From assembly GCA_937925565.1 (NCBI GenBank), contig CALALM010000266.1:1-7828 (forward strand): a stretch of 7,828 nt of DNA, given 5' to 3'. Shown in pieces: positions 1 through 7,125 of the stretch; positions within the stretch are counted from its first letter, which is position 1, and each line of letters begins with the position of its first letter. The stretch is from an uncultured Centipeda sp. GTDB lineage: Bacteria > Bacillota > Negativicutes > Selenomonadales > Selenomonadaceae. The translations under genes were made by a program, and so were the position numbers. The notes below the pieces were generated by a model. That model saw nothing but the letters and a program-made list of their open reading frames with translations. It was not told where the DNA came from and ran no database searches.

Positions 1-2
1 TG

Positions 3-215
3 ACGGGGGACTATGCGATCCTCCACACGGTGCTCTATACGATCGGCATGCTCGCGGCGATCTTCCACTTCTGCAACGGCATCTCGACGTTCTGCATGAC
101 GTGGGGCATTGCCAAGGGGCCGCGTGCGCAGGCTGTGATCAACGCGCTCGCGATGGGTCTCTGCACGCTGATGAGTCTTGTTACGCTCGCCTTCATGGGC
201 AGCTATTTCATGTAA
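3..215 (+). CDS. sdhC: Succinate dehydrogenase/fumarate reductase cytochrome b subunit, C-terminal part (5' end outside window)
   Basis: This is the last 70 codons of the membrane anchor that holds haem and quinone for the succinate:quinone oxidoreductase. The frame is open from the window edge and stops with TAA at 213-215, so the true start lies upstream; the GTG at 30 is internal. Two hydrophobic helices are visible, one from about fragment residue 10 to 30 and one from about 40 to 68, separated by a basic loop (AKGPRAQ). The first contains HFCNGISTFCMTWGI, which matches the helix IV motif of Bacillus-type SdhC; its His (fragment residue 22, 48 residues before the C-terminus) fits the haem ligand recalled as His155 in B. 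subtilis. Such single-subunit anchors normally carry two haems b, but only one candidate ligand region can be seen. The flavoprotein gene starts 24 nt downstream, so the genes are surely co-transcribed. Confidence 0.88.
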   Translation, partial: TGDYAILHTVLYTIGMLAAIFHFCNGISTFCMTWGIAKGPRAQAVINALAMGLCTLMSLVTLAFMGSYFM

Positions 216-226
216 GAAGCGCAGCA

Positions 227-232
227 AAGGAG
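227..232 (+). promoter_or_regulatory. Ribosome binding site of sdhA
   Basis: AAGGAG lies 7 nt before the ATG at 240 and supports that start. The FAD-binding GGG motif follows just 12 residues into the protein, as expected for the family. Confidence 0.85.
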
Positions 233-239
233 AGTAAGA

Positions 240-2051
240 ATGGCTAAAGTACCAGAAAATAACATTGCGATCATCGGCGGCGGTCTGGCGGGGCTTCTCG
301 CTGCGCTGAAGATCTGCGAGGGCGGCGGCAAGGTCGACCTCTTTTCCTACTGCCCAGTGAAGCGCTCTCACTCGCTCTGCGCACAGGGCGGCATGAACGC
401 CTGCATGGATACGAAGGGTGAGCACGACAGCATCTACGAGCACTTTGACGATACGGTCTACGGCGGCGACTTCCTCGCCGATCAGCTCGCAGTCAAGGGC
501 ATGGTTGAAGCGGCACCGCGCCTAGTCAAGATGTTTGACCGCATGGGCGTTCCGTTCAACCGCACACCCGAGGGCGTACTCGACCTCCGTAACTTCGGCG
601 GACAGAAGAATAAGCGCACGGTCTTTGCAGGCTCTACGACCGGCCAGCAGCTCCTCTACGCACTTGATGAGCAGGTGCGCCGCTGGGAGGTCAAGGGCAA
701 GGTTACGAAGTACGAGTTCTGGGAGTACATCCGTGCGATCAAGAACAAGGACGGCATTGTGCGCGGACTTGTTGCACAGAATATGAACTCGAATGAGATC
801 AAGGCGTTCCCCGCAGATGTCGTCATCCTTGCGACGGGCGGCCCCGGACAGGTCTTCGGACGCTGCACGGCATCCACGATCTGCAATGGCTCGGCTGTCT
901 CCTCCGCATATCAGCAGGGCGCACACATCGGCAATCCCGAGTTCATCCAGATTCACCCGACGGCAATCCCCGGCTCGGACAAGAACCGCCTCATGTCGGA
1001 GGCGTGCCGCGGTGAGGGCGGACGCGTATGGACGTACAAGGACGGCAAGCCTTGGTACTTCCTCGAGGAGATGTACCCGGCATATGGCAACCTCGTTCCG
1101 CGTGACGTTGCCTCCCGCGCGATCTTCAAGGTCTGCGTGCACATGGGGCTCGGTGTCAACAACGAGCGCCGCGTCTACCTCGACCTCTCGCACATTCCCG
1201 CAGACTACCTTGAGCACAAGCTCGGCGGTATTCTCGAGATGTACTCCGAGTTCGTCGGTCAGGATCCGCGCAAGGTGCCGATGGAGATCTTCCCGTCCGT
1301 CCACTATTCGATGGGCGGCATCTGGGTCGACCGCATGCACCACACGAACATCCCCGGTCTCATGGCGGCGGGCGAGTGCGATCACCAGTACCACGGCGCG
1401 AACCGCTTGGGCGCGAACTCTCTCCTCTCGGCGAGCTACTCCGGCTACGTCGCAGGACCTGAATCGCTCCGCTGGGCGCGCAGCGGCGAGCTTGGCGCTG
1501 CACTTACGGAGGAAGAACTCGAGGCAGCGCGCAAGGAATGCGTTGCGGAGTTCGACAAGATCCGCAATATGACGGGCTCCGAGAATGCACACAAGCTCCA
1601 TCAGGAGATGGGCGAAATCATGTACGATTACGTCTCCATCGAGCGCGACAACAAGGGTCTCGATATCTGCCTTGAAAAGCTCAAGGGCATCCTGAAGCGC
1701 TGGGATGACATCGGCGTCACCGACCACGGCACATGGGCAAATCAGGAAGCCATGTTCGTGCGTCAGCTGCGCAACATGATCCTCTACGCGATGGCTGTGA
1801 CGAAGGCGGCGCGCTGCCGCGATGAGAGCCGTGGTGCACACGCGAAGATTCTGCTGGACGACAAGGGCGAGCGCATGACGGACGCGGACGGTGAGCTCAT
1901 GTTCTACGGCCGTGACGACGAGCGCTTCATGAAGACCTCCATTGTGGACTACGATCCGCAGACCGAGGAACCGATTGTCAGCTACATGGAATTCGAGCAT
2001 TCACTCATCAAGGCACGTTCACGCAACTACGCCGTTGCCAAGAAGGAGTAA
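240..2051 (+). CDS. sdhA: Succinate dehydrogenase/fumarate reductase flavoprotein subunit
   Basis: This catalytic subunit interconverts succinate and fumarate on a covalently bound FAD, at the cytoplasmic face of the membrane. The 603 residues are full length for the Bacillus-type subfamily. Visible in order: the Rossmann FAD motif IAIIGGGLAGL (9-19); RSHSLCAQGG (42-51), whose His44 is the expected 8-alpha-histidyl FAD attachment site; HPTAIPG with His239; SEACRGEGG (253-261); the catalytic-loop PRD with Arg288, matching the proton-shuttle Arg of FrdA/SdhA; HYSMGG with His355; AGECDHQYHGANRLG (377-391), holding FAD-contacting Glu379 and substrate Arg389; and the C-terminal RDESRGAH motif. No active-site residue looks missing. 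It lies between sdhC (24 nt gap) and sdhB (15 nt gap). Sequence alone does not fix the direction; in a fermentative anaerobe fumarate reduction is likely, so frdA would be an equally fair name. Confidence 0.96.
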   Translation: MAKVPENNIAIIGGGLAGLLAALKICEGGGKVDLFSYCPVKRSHSLCAQGGMNACMDTKGEHDSIYEHFDDTVYGGDFLADQLAVKGMVEAAPRLVKMFDRMGVPFNRTPEGVLDLRNFGGQKNKRTVFAGSTTGQQLLYALDEQVRRWEVKGKVTKYEFWEYIRAIKNKDGIVRGLVAQNMNSNEIKAFPADVVILATGGPGQVFGRCTASTICNGSAVSSAYQQGAHIGNPEFIQIHPTAIPGSDKNRLMSEACRGEGGRVWTYKDGKPWYFLEEMYPAYGNLVPRDVASRAIFKVCVHMGLGVNNERRVYLDLSHIPADYLEHKLGGILEMYSEFVGQDPRKVPMEIFPSVHYSMGGIWVDRMHHTNIPGLMAAGECDHQYHGANRLGANSLLSASYSGYVAGPESLRWARSGELGAALTEEELEAARKECVAEFDKIRNMTGSENAHKLHQEMGEIMYDYVSIERDNKGLDICLEKLKGILKRWDDIGVTDHGTWANQEAMFVRQLRNMILYAMAVTKAARCRDESRGAHAKILLDDKGERMTDADGELMFYGRDDERFMKTSIVDYDPQTEEPIVSYMEFEHSLIKARSRNYAVAKKE

Positions 2052-2057
2052 GGGAGG
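2052..2057 (+). promoter_or_regulatory. Ribosome binding site of sdhB
   Basis: GGGAGG begins right after the sdhA stop codon and lies 9 nt before the ATG at 2067. This tight arrangement indicates co-expression of the two catalytic subunits. Confidence 0.8.
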
Positions 2058-2066
2058 ATAGAAGTC

Positions 2067-2819
2067 ATGGCAGAACAGAAAAAAGTTCGTTTTATCATCG
2101 AGCGTCAGGATGGACCGAACGAGAACCCCTACACGCAGGAGTTCGAGGTTGACTATCGTCCCGGTCTCAACGTCGTCGCATCCCTCATGGAGATTCAGAA
2201 GAACCCCGTGACGGTTGACGGCAAGCGCGTACCGCCTCCAGTCTGGGAGTGCAACTGCCTTGAGAAGGTCTGCGGCGCGTGCATGATGGTCATCAACGGT
2301 CGTGCACAGCAGGCGTGCTGCGCCCTGGTCGACAACCTCACGCAGCCGATTCGCGTACAGCCGGCGCGCACGTTCCCGGTCATCCGCGACCTCCTCATCG
2401 ATCGCTCCGTCATGTTTGAGAGCCTCAAGCGCATCCATGGCTGGGTCGAGGTCGACGGCACATGGGACAACAAGGATGCCCCCATTCAGAATCCGTATAC
2501 GGTGGAGACGTGCTATGAGCTGTCGCGCTGCATGACGTGCGGCTGCTGCCTTGAGGCATGCCCGAACGTCGGTCCGCAGTCGGACTTCATCGGACCTGCG
2601 CCGACGGCACAGACGCTGCTCTTTAACCTCCATCCGCTCGGAAAGTTCGATGCGCCGAAGCGCCTCAATGCGCTGATGGAGAAGGGCGGCATCACGAGCT
2701 GCGGCAACAGCCAGAACTGCGAGCGCGTCTGCCCGAAGAGCATCAAGCTCACGCAGCATCTCGCACAGCTGAACCGCGAGGTCAACAAGCAGGCACTGCG
2801 CAATATGTTCAATCACTAA
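2067..2819 (+). CDS. sdhB: Succinate dehydrogenase/fumarate reductase iron-sulfur subunit
   Basis: This subunit wires electrons between the SdhA flavin and the haem/quinone anchor through three Fe-S clusters. Its 250 residues are the normal length for the family. The N-terminal ferredoxin-like half carries [2Fe-2S] ligands in CLEKVCGAC and the later ACCAL (Cys64, Cys69, Cys72, and Cys84 or 85). The C-terminal half has CMTCGCCLEACP (Cys155, 158, 161, 165) and CGNSQNCERVCP (Cys212, 218, 222). By E. coli SdhB analogy, Cys155/158/161/222 hold the [4Fe-4S] cluster and Cys165/212/218 the [3Fe-4S] cluster. Segments such as CGACMMVING, RCMTCG and CGNSQNC closely resemble B. subtilis SdhB as I recall it. 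Extra cysteines adjoin the ligands (Cys62, one of 84/85, and Cys160). It is the last gene of the operon, followed by a hairpin at 2842-2868. Confidence 0.96.
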   Translation: MAEQKKVRFIIERQDGPNENPYTQEFEVDYRPGLNVVASLMEIQKNPVTVDGKRVPPPVWECNCLEKVCGACMMVINGRAQQACCALVDNLTQPIRVQPARTFPVIRDLLIDRSVMFESLKRIHGWVEVDGTWDNKDAPIQNPYTVETCYELSRCMTCGCCLEACPNVGPQSDFIGPAPTAQTLLFNLHPLGKFDAPKRLNALMEKGGITSCGNSQNCERVCPKSIKLTQHLAQLNREVNKQALRNMFNH

Positions 2820-2841
2820 TTATTCCATATCGGAATGCAAG

Positions 2842-2868
2842 AAGGGGCAGCTCTTGGGGCTGCCCCTT
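2842..2868 (+). terminator. Probable terminator of the sdh operon
   Basis: A perfect 10-bp inverted repeat, AAGGGGCAGC / GCTGCCCCTT, encloses a 7-nt loop 22 bp after the sdhB stop. The 3' tail is only TTTC followed by mixed bases (a further TTTT starts at about 2879), so the T-run is weak. The position and very stable stem still favour a transcription terminator or an mRNA 3'-end stabiliser. Confidence 0.7.
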
Positions 2869-2894
2869 TCATGTGTCATTTTGATAGAGAAGAA

Positions 2895-2915
2895 GGAGAC
2901 CGCACAGCGGTCTCC
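2895..2915 (-). terminator. Rho-independent terminator of the MCP gene
   Basis: On the minus strand an 8-bp stem, GGAGACCG / CGGTCTCC, can be extended by one C-G pair over a 3-nt loop and is followed by the T-rich stretch TTCTTCTCT. It starts 22 nt after the chemoreceptor stop codon. Together with the hairpin at 2842-2868 it forms a back-to-back terminator pair between two convergent transcripts. Confidence 0.75.
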
Positions 2916-2937
2916 CCGAAGGTTATTTCGATTTTAC

Positions 2938-4908
2938 TTAGAGCGTAAAGCCGCCGACAATTCTCTGCAGATCCTGTGCGAGCTGGGCAAGGGTCTGACT
3001 GGATGCAGCAATCTCCTGCATGGAGGCTGCTTGCTGTTCGGAGACGGCAGAGACGTTTTCTGCCTCGCTGTGGACGGCGTTTGAGACTTTCTGGACGGCT
3101 TCAACCGAGCCCAGCATACGTGCGCTACCCGCCTTAATGCCATCGGTACTCTTTAGGATGACATCCACCTTTTCGGTGAGTTCGCTTACGACGTCTGCGA
3201 TGCGGTCAAACTGTTCGCCTGCCCGGTTGACATGCTTGACGCCCTCGTCGACGTGGTTCTTCTGTTCCTGCATGACCTTGAACGTGTCCTCGATACGGTT
3301 TGCGTTCTCGGTGATGAGCTCCGTGATCTCCTGTGCGGCGGTCTCAGACTGCTCGGCGAGCTTTCGGACTTCCTCGGCAACGACGGCGAAGCCGCGTCCC
3401 TGTTCGCCTGCACGCGCCGCCTCGATGGCTGCGTTAAGTGCGAGGAGATCCGTCTGTCCCGCAATCTCAGTAATCATTTCGACGATCTCGGAGATACGTT
3501 TGGAGCTCTCATAGAGGGCGGTGACCGCCTCTGAGACATCCTTTGCACTTTGGTCAAGTACGTCCATGCCCTTGACCGCAACACTCAGCCCCTGCTGACC
3601 CTCAACCGTTGCGTTCGAGGCACGATGCGTTGCAGTGGAGACATCCGAGATGCCCCTTGTGATATCGTTGATCGCGCGGGTGATGTCGTCAACCGTCTTG
3701 AAGGATTCGTCGACAACCTCATTCTGCTCAATCGTGCTGCCCGTGATCTTGACAATCGCCTCAGCCGCACTCTGTGCACCCTGTGCTGACTGATCTGCCG
3801 AGGCAGTCAGCTCCTCGGAGGCAGCGGCAAGCTGTTCGGATGTCTGCGCCGTCTTCTGGATGAGCGCGCGCAGATTTTTGACCATCGTGAGCAGGGAGTT
3901 GTGCAGCTGTCCGATCTCGTCATCACGATCCAACTGTGGCGGTGTGATGGAGAGATTTCCCTTTGCGACCTCCTGCGCAGCGCCAGCCATCTCTTCAAGC
4001 GGCTGTGCAATGGAGTTGGCAATCTTGTAGAGTAGACTGCCGATGAGGGTAAGCGAAACGAGAAGACCGATAATCATCGTCCATTTTAGATTGTTCACGT
4101 CGGCAAGCACTTCATCCTTCGGGACAAAGAGGACGAGCGACCAACCTGTGCTGCCGACCGGATGGACGGCGTAGTAGTTCTCTACGCCCTGATAGGTGTT
4201 GGTGAAGAAAAGAGGTTCTTTCGAGAGGAGGCGTCGTGCATCTTCCTCCCCTTGGGCGTGCACATTATCCTCGAGCCCGAGGCTGGAGTGGTAGATGAAG
4301 CGTCCGTTTTCGTCGAGAAGAAACGCTGCGCCATGCTCACGGATCTTGATCTTGGCAATGGCATTCCGGATATCGGCAAAGTTGAATTCAAGCCCAAGCA
4401 CTGCTTCCAGCTGTCCGTTATGACGGATGGCACGTGAAAAGGGGAGCGTAATTTTACCGTTGATGGTGTTCTTGTCAACCTCATTGACATGCACACCGTC
4501 CTTGGCCTCAGCGATCCTGTACCATGGGCGACTTGTCGCGTCAAATCGATCAATGGGAATGATGCCCTCTTCACTGTAGAGGAAGGGACGGTTCATCTCC
4601 TTTGGGAAACCCATGTAGACCGAGTCGATGTCCGGTCGATTGCTGAGGTCTGCGGCTGCCTCAAGGAAGCGTTCATTGGTTGGAATATTTGTTGACCATA
4701 CGCGTCCGATGCCCTCAAGGATGCCCGCAGGTCCACCGACCATGCGGTTGACTTCCTCAGCATGGTATTCTGAGAGGGCACGCATTTCGCGTTCAGTCGC
4801 CTCCTCGATCATCCTGCTCGCTTCCCGGTATGAGAATGCTGCCATCGCCACAAAAATAATGACAAATGGCATCCCAATCCACAAAAGCATTTTTGACTTG
4901 AGTTTCAT
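2938..4908 (-). CDS. Methyl-accepting chemotaxis protein with periplasmic dCache sensor
   Basis: This inner-membrane chemoreceptor should sense a small extracytoplasmic ligand and control CheA through CheW. The 656 residues read as: TM1 (about 7-27), a roughly 245-residue extracytoplasmic dCache_1 domain (about 30-272), TM2 (about 277-297), HAMP (about 298-350), and a cytoplasmic signalling coiled coil. The coiled coil has the nearly invariant hairpin tip [20 protein letters not shown] (481-500), followed by [20 protein letters not shown] (501-520). The membrane-distal pocket contains RPWY (127-130), as in amino-acid-binding dCache sensors, but neighbouring pocket positions differ (see findings). 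The C-terminus lacks a CheR-tethering pentapeptide. The ATG at 4908 is preceded by GAGGTGA at good distance. It is transcribed alone, converging on sdhB; no che or flagellar genes are in view, so the ligand cannot be inferred from context. Confidence 0.94.
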   Translation of the reverse strand: MKLKSKMLLWIGMPFVIIFVAMAAFSYREASRMIEEATEREMRALSEYHAEEVNRMVGGPAGILEGIGRVWSTNIPTNERFLEAAADLSNRPDIDSVYMGFPKEMNRPFLYSEEGIIPIDRFDATSRPWYRIAEAKDGVHVNEVDKNTINGKITLPFSRAIRHNGQLEAVLGLEFNFADIRNAIAKIKIREHGAAFLLDENGRFIYHSSLGLEDNVHAQGEEDARRLLSKEPLFFTNTYQGVENYYAVHPVGSTGWSLVLFVPKDEVLADVNNLKWTMIIGLLVSLTLIGSLLYKIANSIAQPLEEMAGAAQEVAKGNLSITPPQLDRDDEIGQLHNSLLTMVKNLRALIQKTAQTSEQLAAASEELTASADQSAQGAQSAAEAIVKITGSTIEQNEVVDESFKTVDDITRAINDITRGISDVSTATHRASNATVEGQQGLSVAVKGMDVLDQSAKDVSEAVTALYESSKRISEIVEMITEIAGQTDLLALNAAIEAARAGEQGRGFAVVAEEVRKLAEQSETAAQEITELITENANRIEDTFKVMQEQKNHVDEGVKHVNRAGEQFDRIADVVSELTEKVDVILKSTDGIKAGSARMLGSVEAVQKVSNAVHSEAENVSAVSEQQAASMQEIAASSQTLAQLAQDLQRIVGGFTL

Positions 4909-4961
4909 TCCGTCACCTCTTTCAAACGTTTACACTCGGGCTGTCCGTCCATTTCTGCGCA

Positions 4962-4988
4962 TAATCTGATATGGGGGTGGACTTTTTG
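4962..4988 (-). promoter_or_regulatory. Tentative sigma-28-like promoter for the MCP gene
   Basis: On the minus strand CAAAAAGT (4981-4988), an 11-nt spacer and TCAGATTA (4962-4969) loosely match the motility-sigma pattern TAAAGTTT-N11-GCCGATAA, with about 4/8 and 5/8 matches. The spacing is exact and chemoreceptors are typical sigma-28 targets, but the match is weak. No convincing sigma-70 promoter was seen in this gap. Confidence 0.25.
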
Positions 4989-4999
4989 ACCACTGAAAA

Positions 5000-5029
5000 A
5001 GGAATTTCGACATCAAGGTAGAAATTCCT
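5000..5029 (-). terminator. Rho-independent terminator after the BASS transporter gene
   Basis: Read on the minus strand, AGGAATTTC and GAAATTCCT form a perfect 9-bp stem with a 12-nt loop. The right arm runs straight into a T-run (CCTTTTTC). It lies about 45 nt after the stop codon at 5074 and closes the trpD-BASS transcript before the MCP gene. The loop is larger than usual for an intrinsic terminator. Confidence 0.75.
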
Positions 5030-5073
5030 CTTAAAGTCCCATATTCAATGAGAAAGATTTTAATAATAGTCAA

Positions 5074-6009
5074 TTATGAATCTTTCTTCATCCTTCTTGC
5101 GAGGTAGTTTGCCGCAAGCGAGCCGGAGATGTTGTGCCAGACGCTGAAGAGTGCGCCGGGGATCGCCGCCGCCGCACCGAAGTGCAGAAGAGCGAGCGAG
5201 GTCGCAAGCCCAGAGTTCTGCATGCCGACCTCGATGGAGACCGCCTTGACCTTTGCCATATTCATGCCGAGCAGCTTTGCGACAAGGAAGCCCAGTGAAT
5301 AGCCGAGGAGGTTGTGGCACATGACGACGACCATGATGAGTGCCCCTGTCTCAATGATGCGTCCCGCATTTGCGGAGACGACGCCACCGACAATGAGCAC
5401 GATTGCGACCACGGAGATGAGCGGGAGTACCTTGATCGCCTTCTGAACGGTGCGCTCAAAGAAGTGGTTGATGAGAATGCCGAGGAGGATCGGTGCAATG
5501 ACGACCTGCGCGATGGAGATCATCATCTTCTCTGCCGGGATGTCAATCCACTGACCTGCCAGCCAGAGCGTGAGGAGCGGGGTCATAATCGGTGCAAGGA
5601 TGGTGGATGCCATCGTCATGGAGACGGAGAGCGCTACATCACCGCGTGCGAGGTAGGTCATGACGTTCGATGAGGTTCCGCCGGGGCAGGTGCCGACGAG
5701 GATGACGCCCGCCGCAAGCTCGGGCGGGAGTGAGAATGCATGTGCAAGCCCCCATGCGAGCAGGGGCATGATGCCGAACTGCGCGACTGTACCGATGAAG
5801 ACGTCGCGCGGGCGCTGCAGAACCAGCTTGAAATCGGCGAAACGAAGTGTCATGCCCATGCCGAACATGACGATGCCGAGCAGGATGGTGATCCACGGCA
5901 CCGTCCACTTGAATGTCCACGGCTGAAAGAGTGAGATGCCCGCGATGAGGATGACGAATAATGCCATATAACGTGAGACAAAGTTACTGAGTCGTTCGAG
6001 TGTCTGCAT
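5074..6009 (-). CDS. Bile acid:sodium symporter (BASS) family transporter
   Basis: This polytopic inner-membrane protein should couple inward Na+ flow to movement of an organic anion. From the ATG at 6009 it has 311 residues, normal for the bacterial family, with around ten hydrophobic segments. An in-frame start at 6159 would add 50 polar residues lying inside trpD and is rejected; MQTLERL at 6009 has AAGGA upstream and the usual N-terminal length. Hallmarks are GTCPGGTSSNVMTYLARGD (106-124) and IEVGMQNSG (259-267). The sodium ligands known from the Neisseria homologue ASBT-NM occur at the same numbers: Gln77, Ser114, Asn115, Ser128, Thr132, Glu260, Val261, Met263 and Gln264. The PGALFSVWHNISGSL segment (284-298) is also very similar. 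The family moves bile acids, pantoate/pantothenate-type acids and other anions; the name does not fix the substrate. It sits 19 nt after trpD, presumably in one transcript. Confidence 0.93.
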   Translation of the reverse strand: MQTLERLSNFVSRYMALFVILIAGISLFQPWTFKWTVPWITILLGIVMFGMGMTLRFADFKLVLQRPRDVFIGTVAQFGIMPLLAWGLAHAFSLPPELAAGVILVGTCPGGTSSNVMTYLARGDVALSVSMTMASTILAPIMTPLLTLWLAGQWIDIPAEKMMISIAQVVIAPILLGILINHFFERTVQKAIKVLPLISVVAIVLIVGGVVSANAGRIIETGALIMVVVMCHNLLGYSLGFLVAKLLGMNMAKVKAVSIEVGMQNSGLATSLALLHFGAAAAIPGALFSVWHNISGSLAANYLARRMKKDS

Positions 6010-6028
6010 AGATGCAAAATCCTTTCCT

Positions 6029-7045
6029 TTATTGGGAGATTTTGATGAAATCCTCGAGTTTTTGGTGTGCTGAACCGTTAGCAATGGCAGCACGCGCCGC
6101 CGCGATGCCGTCGGCGATGGAGGATGCCGCGCCGCTGATGTAGATCGCAGCTCCTGCATTCATCAGGCAGATATCGGCGCGCGCGTCTGTGATCTCACCC
6201 GCGAGGATGCCGCGCGTGACGGCAGCGTTTTCCTCAGGTGTGCCTCCACGGATCGCGTCCTTGGATGCGGGCGCAATGCCGAAGTCCTCGGGACGAATCT
6301 CATAGGCGCTCTCCGTGCCGTCAACAATCTCGCGTACGAGTGTCGGCGCACCGACCGAGATCTCGTCCATGCCGTCCGTTCCATGAACAATGAGTGCACG
6401 CTTCACGCCAAGTTCGGGCAGTACCTTTGCGAGCGGGCGCAGCAGATGCTCTCCGTAGACTCCGAGCAGCATATAGGAGGGGCGCGATGGATTTGTGAGC
6501 GGTCCCAGGATGTTGAACACCGTACGGATGCCGAGCTCTCGGCGGATTGCCCCGACGTGCTTCATCGACTGATGATAACGCTGGGCAAAGAGAAATGCCA
6601 TGCCGACGGAGCTGAGTTCCGTGCGCACCTTCTCGGGCGGCTGGTCAATGTTCACGCCGAGTGCTTCGAGGCAGTCCGCCGTGCCGCTCTTCGAGGAGGC
6701 TGCACGGTTTCCGTGCTTGCAGACCTTGAGCCCTGCCGCCGCTGCAAGAAAGGACGCCGTCGTTGAGACGTTGATGCTGCCCGAGTGGTCGCCGCCCGTA
6801 CCGACGATGTCGATGACCTCCATGTCGTGTTCGACCAGCTCCGCGTGCGCGCGCATGGCGGCGGCAGATCCTGAGATCTCCGCAATGGTCTCCATGCCGC
6901 TGCTTTTCGTAGAGAGTGCAGCGAGATAGGCGGCGTTCTCGACTGCCGAGCTCTCGCCCGACATGATTTCATTCATGACCGCATATGCCTCGTCGTAGCC
7001 AAGATCCTGCTTGTCTACGATTTTTTTGATCGCTTCCTTTATCAT
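6029..7045 (-). CDS. trpD: Anthranilate phosphoribosyltransferase
   Basis: This cytoplasmic enzyme joins anthranilate to PRPP, giving phosphoribosylanthranilate and pyrophosphate, the second step of tryptophan synthesis. Its 338 residues match the usual 330-345. The N-terminal helical region (about 1-70) is followed by the PRPP-binding GTGGD (82-86), SINVSTTASF (90-99), KHGNRAASSKSG (110-121), the anthranilate-site region AIRRELGIRTVFNILGPLTN (166-185), including Arg168 as the likely substrate Arg, and HGTDGMDEIS (221-230), with Asp227-Glu228 as the expected Mg2+ pair. All signature residues are present, so an active enzyme is likely; the related pyrimidine phosphorylases lack this combination. 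The ATG at 7045 has AAGGGGG upstream. No other trp gene adjoins it: downstream is a BASS transporter, upstream a divergent gene. A strong promoter lies about 45 nt before the start, and the short leader has no room for a T-box or attenuator. Confidence 0.95.
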   Translation of the reverse strand: MIKEAIKKIVDKQDLGYDEAYAVMNEIMSGESSAVENAAYLAALSTKSSGMETIAEISGSAAAMRAHAELVEHDMEVIDIVGTGGDHSGSINVSTTASFLAAAAGLKVCKHGNRAASSKSGTADCLEALGVNIDQPPEKVRTELSSVGMAFLFAQRYHQSMKHVGAIRRELGIRTVFNILGPLTNPSRPSYMLLGVYGEHLLRPLAKVLPELGVKRALIVHGTDGMDEISVGAPTLVREIVDGTESAYEIRPEDFGIAPASKDAIRGGTPEENAAVTRGILAGEITDARADICLMNAGAAIYISGAASSIADGIAAARAAIANGSAHQKLEDFIKISQ

Positions 7046-7088
7046 TCCGTTTCCCCCTTACAGTTGCAATATAAAATGACAAGGCAGT

Positions 7089-7117
7089 ATTATAGCACAC
7101 TTATGAACGCATGACAA
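7089..7117 (-). promoter_or_regulatory. Sigma-70-type promoter of trpD-BASS
   Basis: On the minus strand, -35 TTGTCA (7112-7117; 5 of 6 consensus) is followed by a 17-nt spacer and a perfect -10 TATAAT (7089-7094), which is preceded by TGC as an extended -10. Transcription should begin near 7082, giving a leader of roughly 37 nt. Confidence 0.82.
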
Positions 7118-7125
7118 AAGTATAT

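Noticed and set aside
793..1572. 259-codon + strand frame inside sdhA
   Set aside because: The product is a low-complexity Ser/Arg/Thr-rich shadow of the sdhA frame.
522..2000. 492-codon open frame on the minus strand opposite sdhA
   Set aside because: It lies wholly inside a clearly conserved gene, has no family motif, and its Arg/Leu/His/Val-rich composition is what a GC-rich coding strand yields in antisense.
2019..2816. 265-codon open frame on the minus strand opposite sdhB
   Set aside because: Same antisense effect. It covers sdhB almost exactly and shows no domain or convincing ribosome binding site.
2854..3084. 76-codon + strand frame at the sdh/MCP junction
   Set aside because: It begins inside the sdh terminator hairpin and runs antisense into the conserved MCP C-terminus.
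4930..5073. 47-codon minus-strand frame directly following the BASS stop codon
   Set aside because: It starts with TTG without a ribosome binding site and runs through the terminator hairpin; it is just a chance open stretch.
6010..6159. 50-residue N-terminal extension of the BASS transporter from an upstream in-frame ATG
   Set aside because: It overlaps the end of trpD, is polar and Ser/Arg-rich, and would make the protein longer than its family; the ATG at 6009 has its own Shine-Dalgarno sequence.
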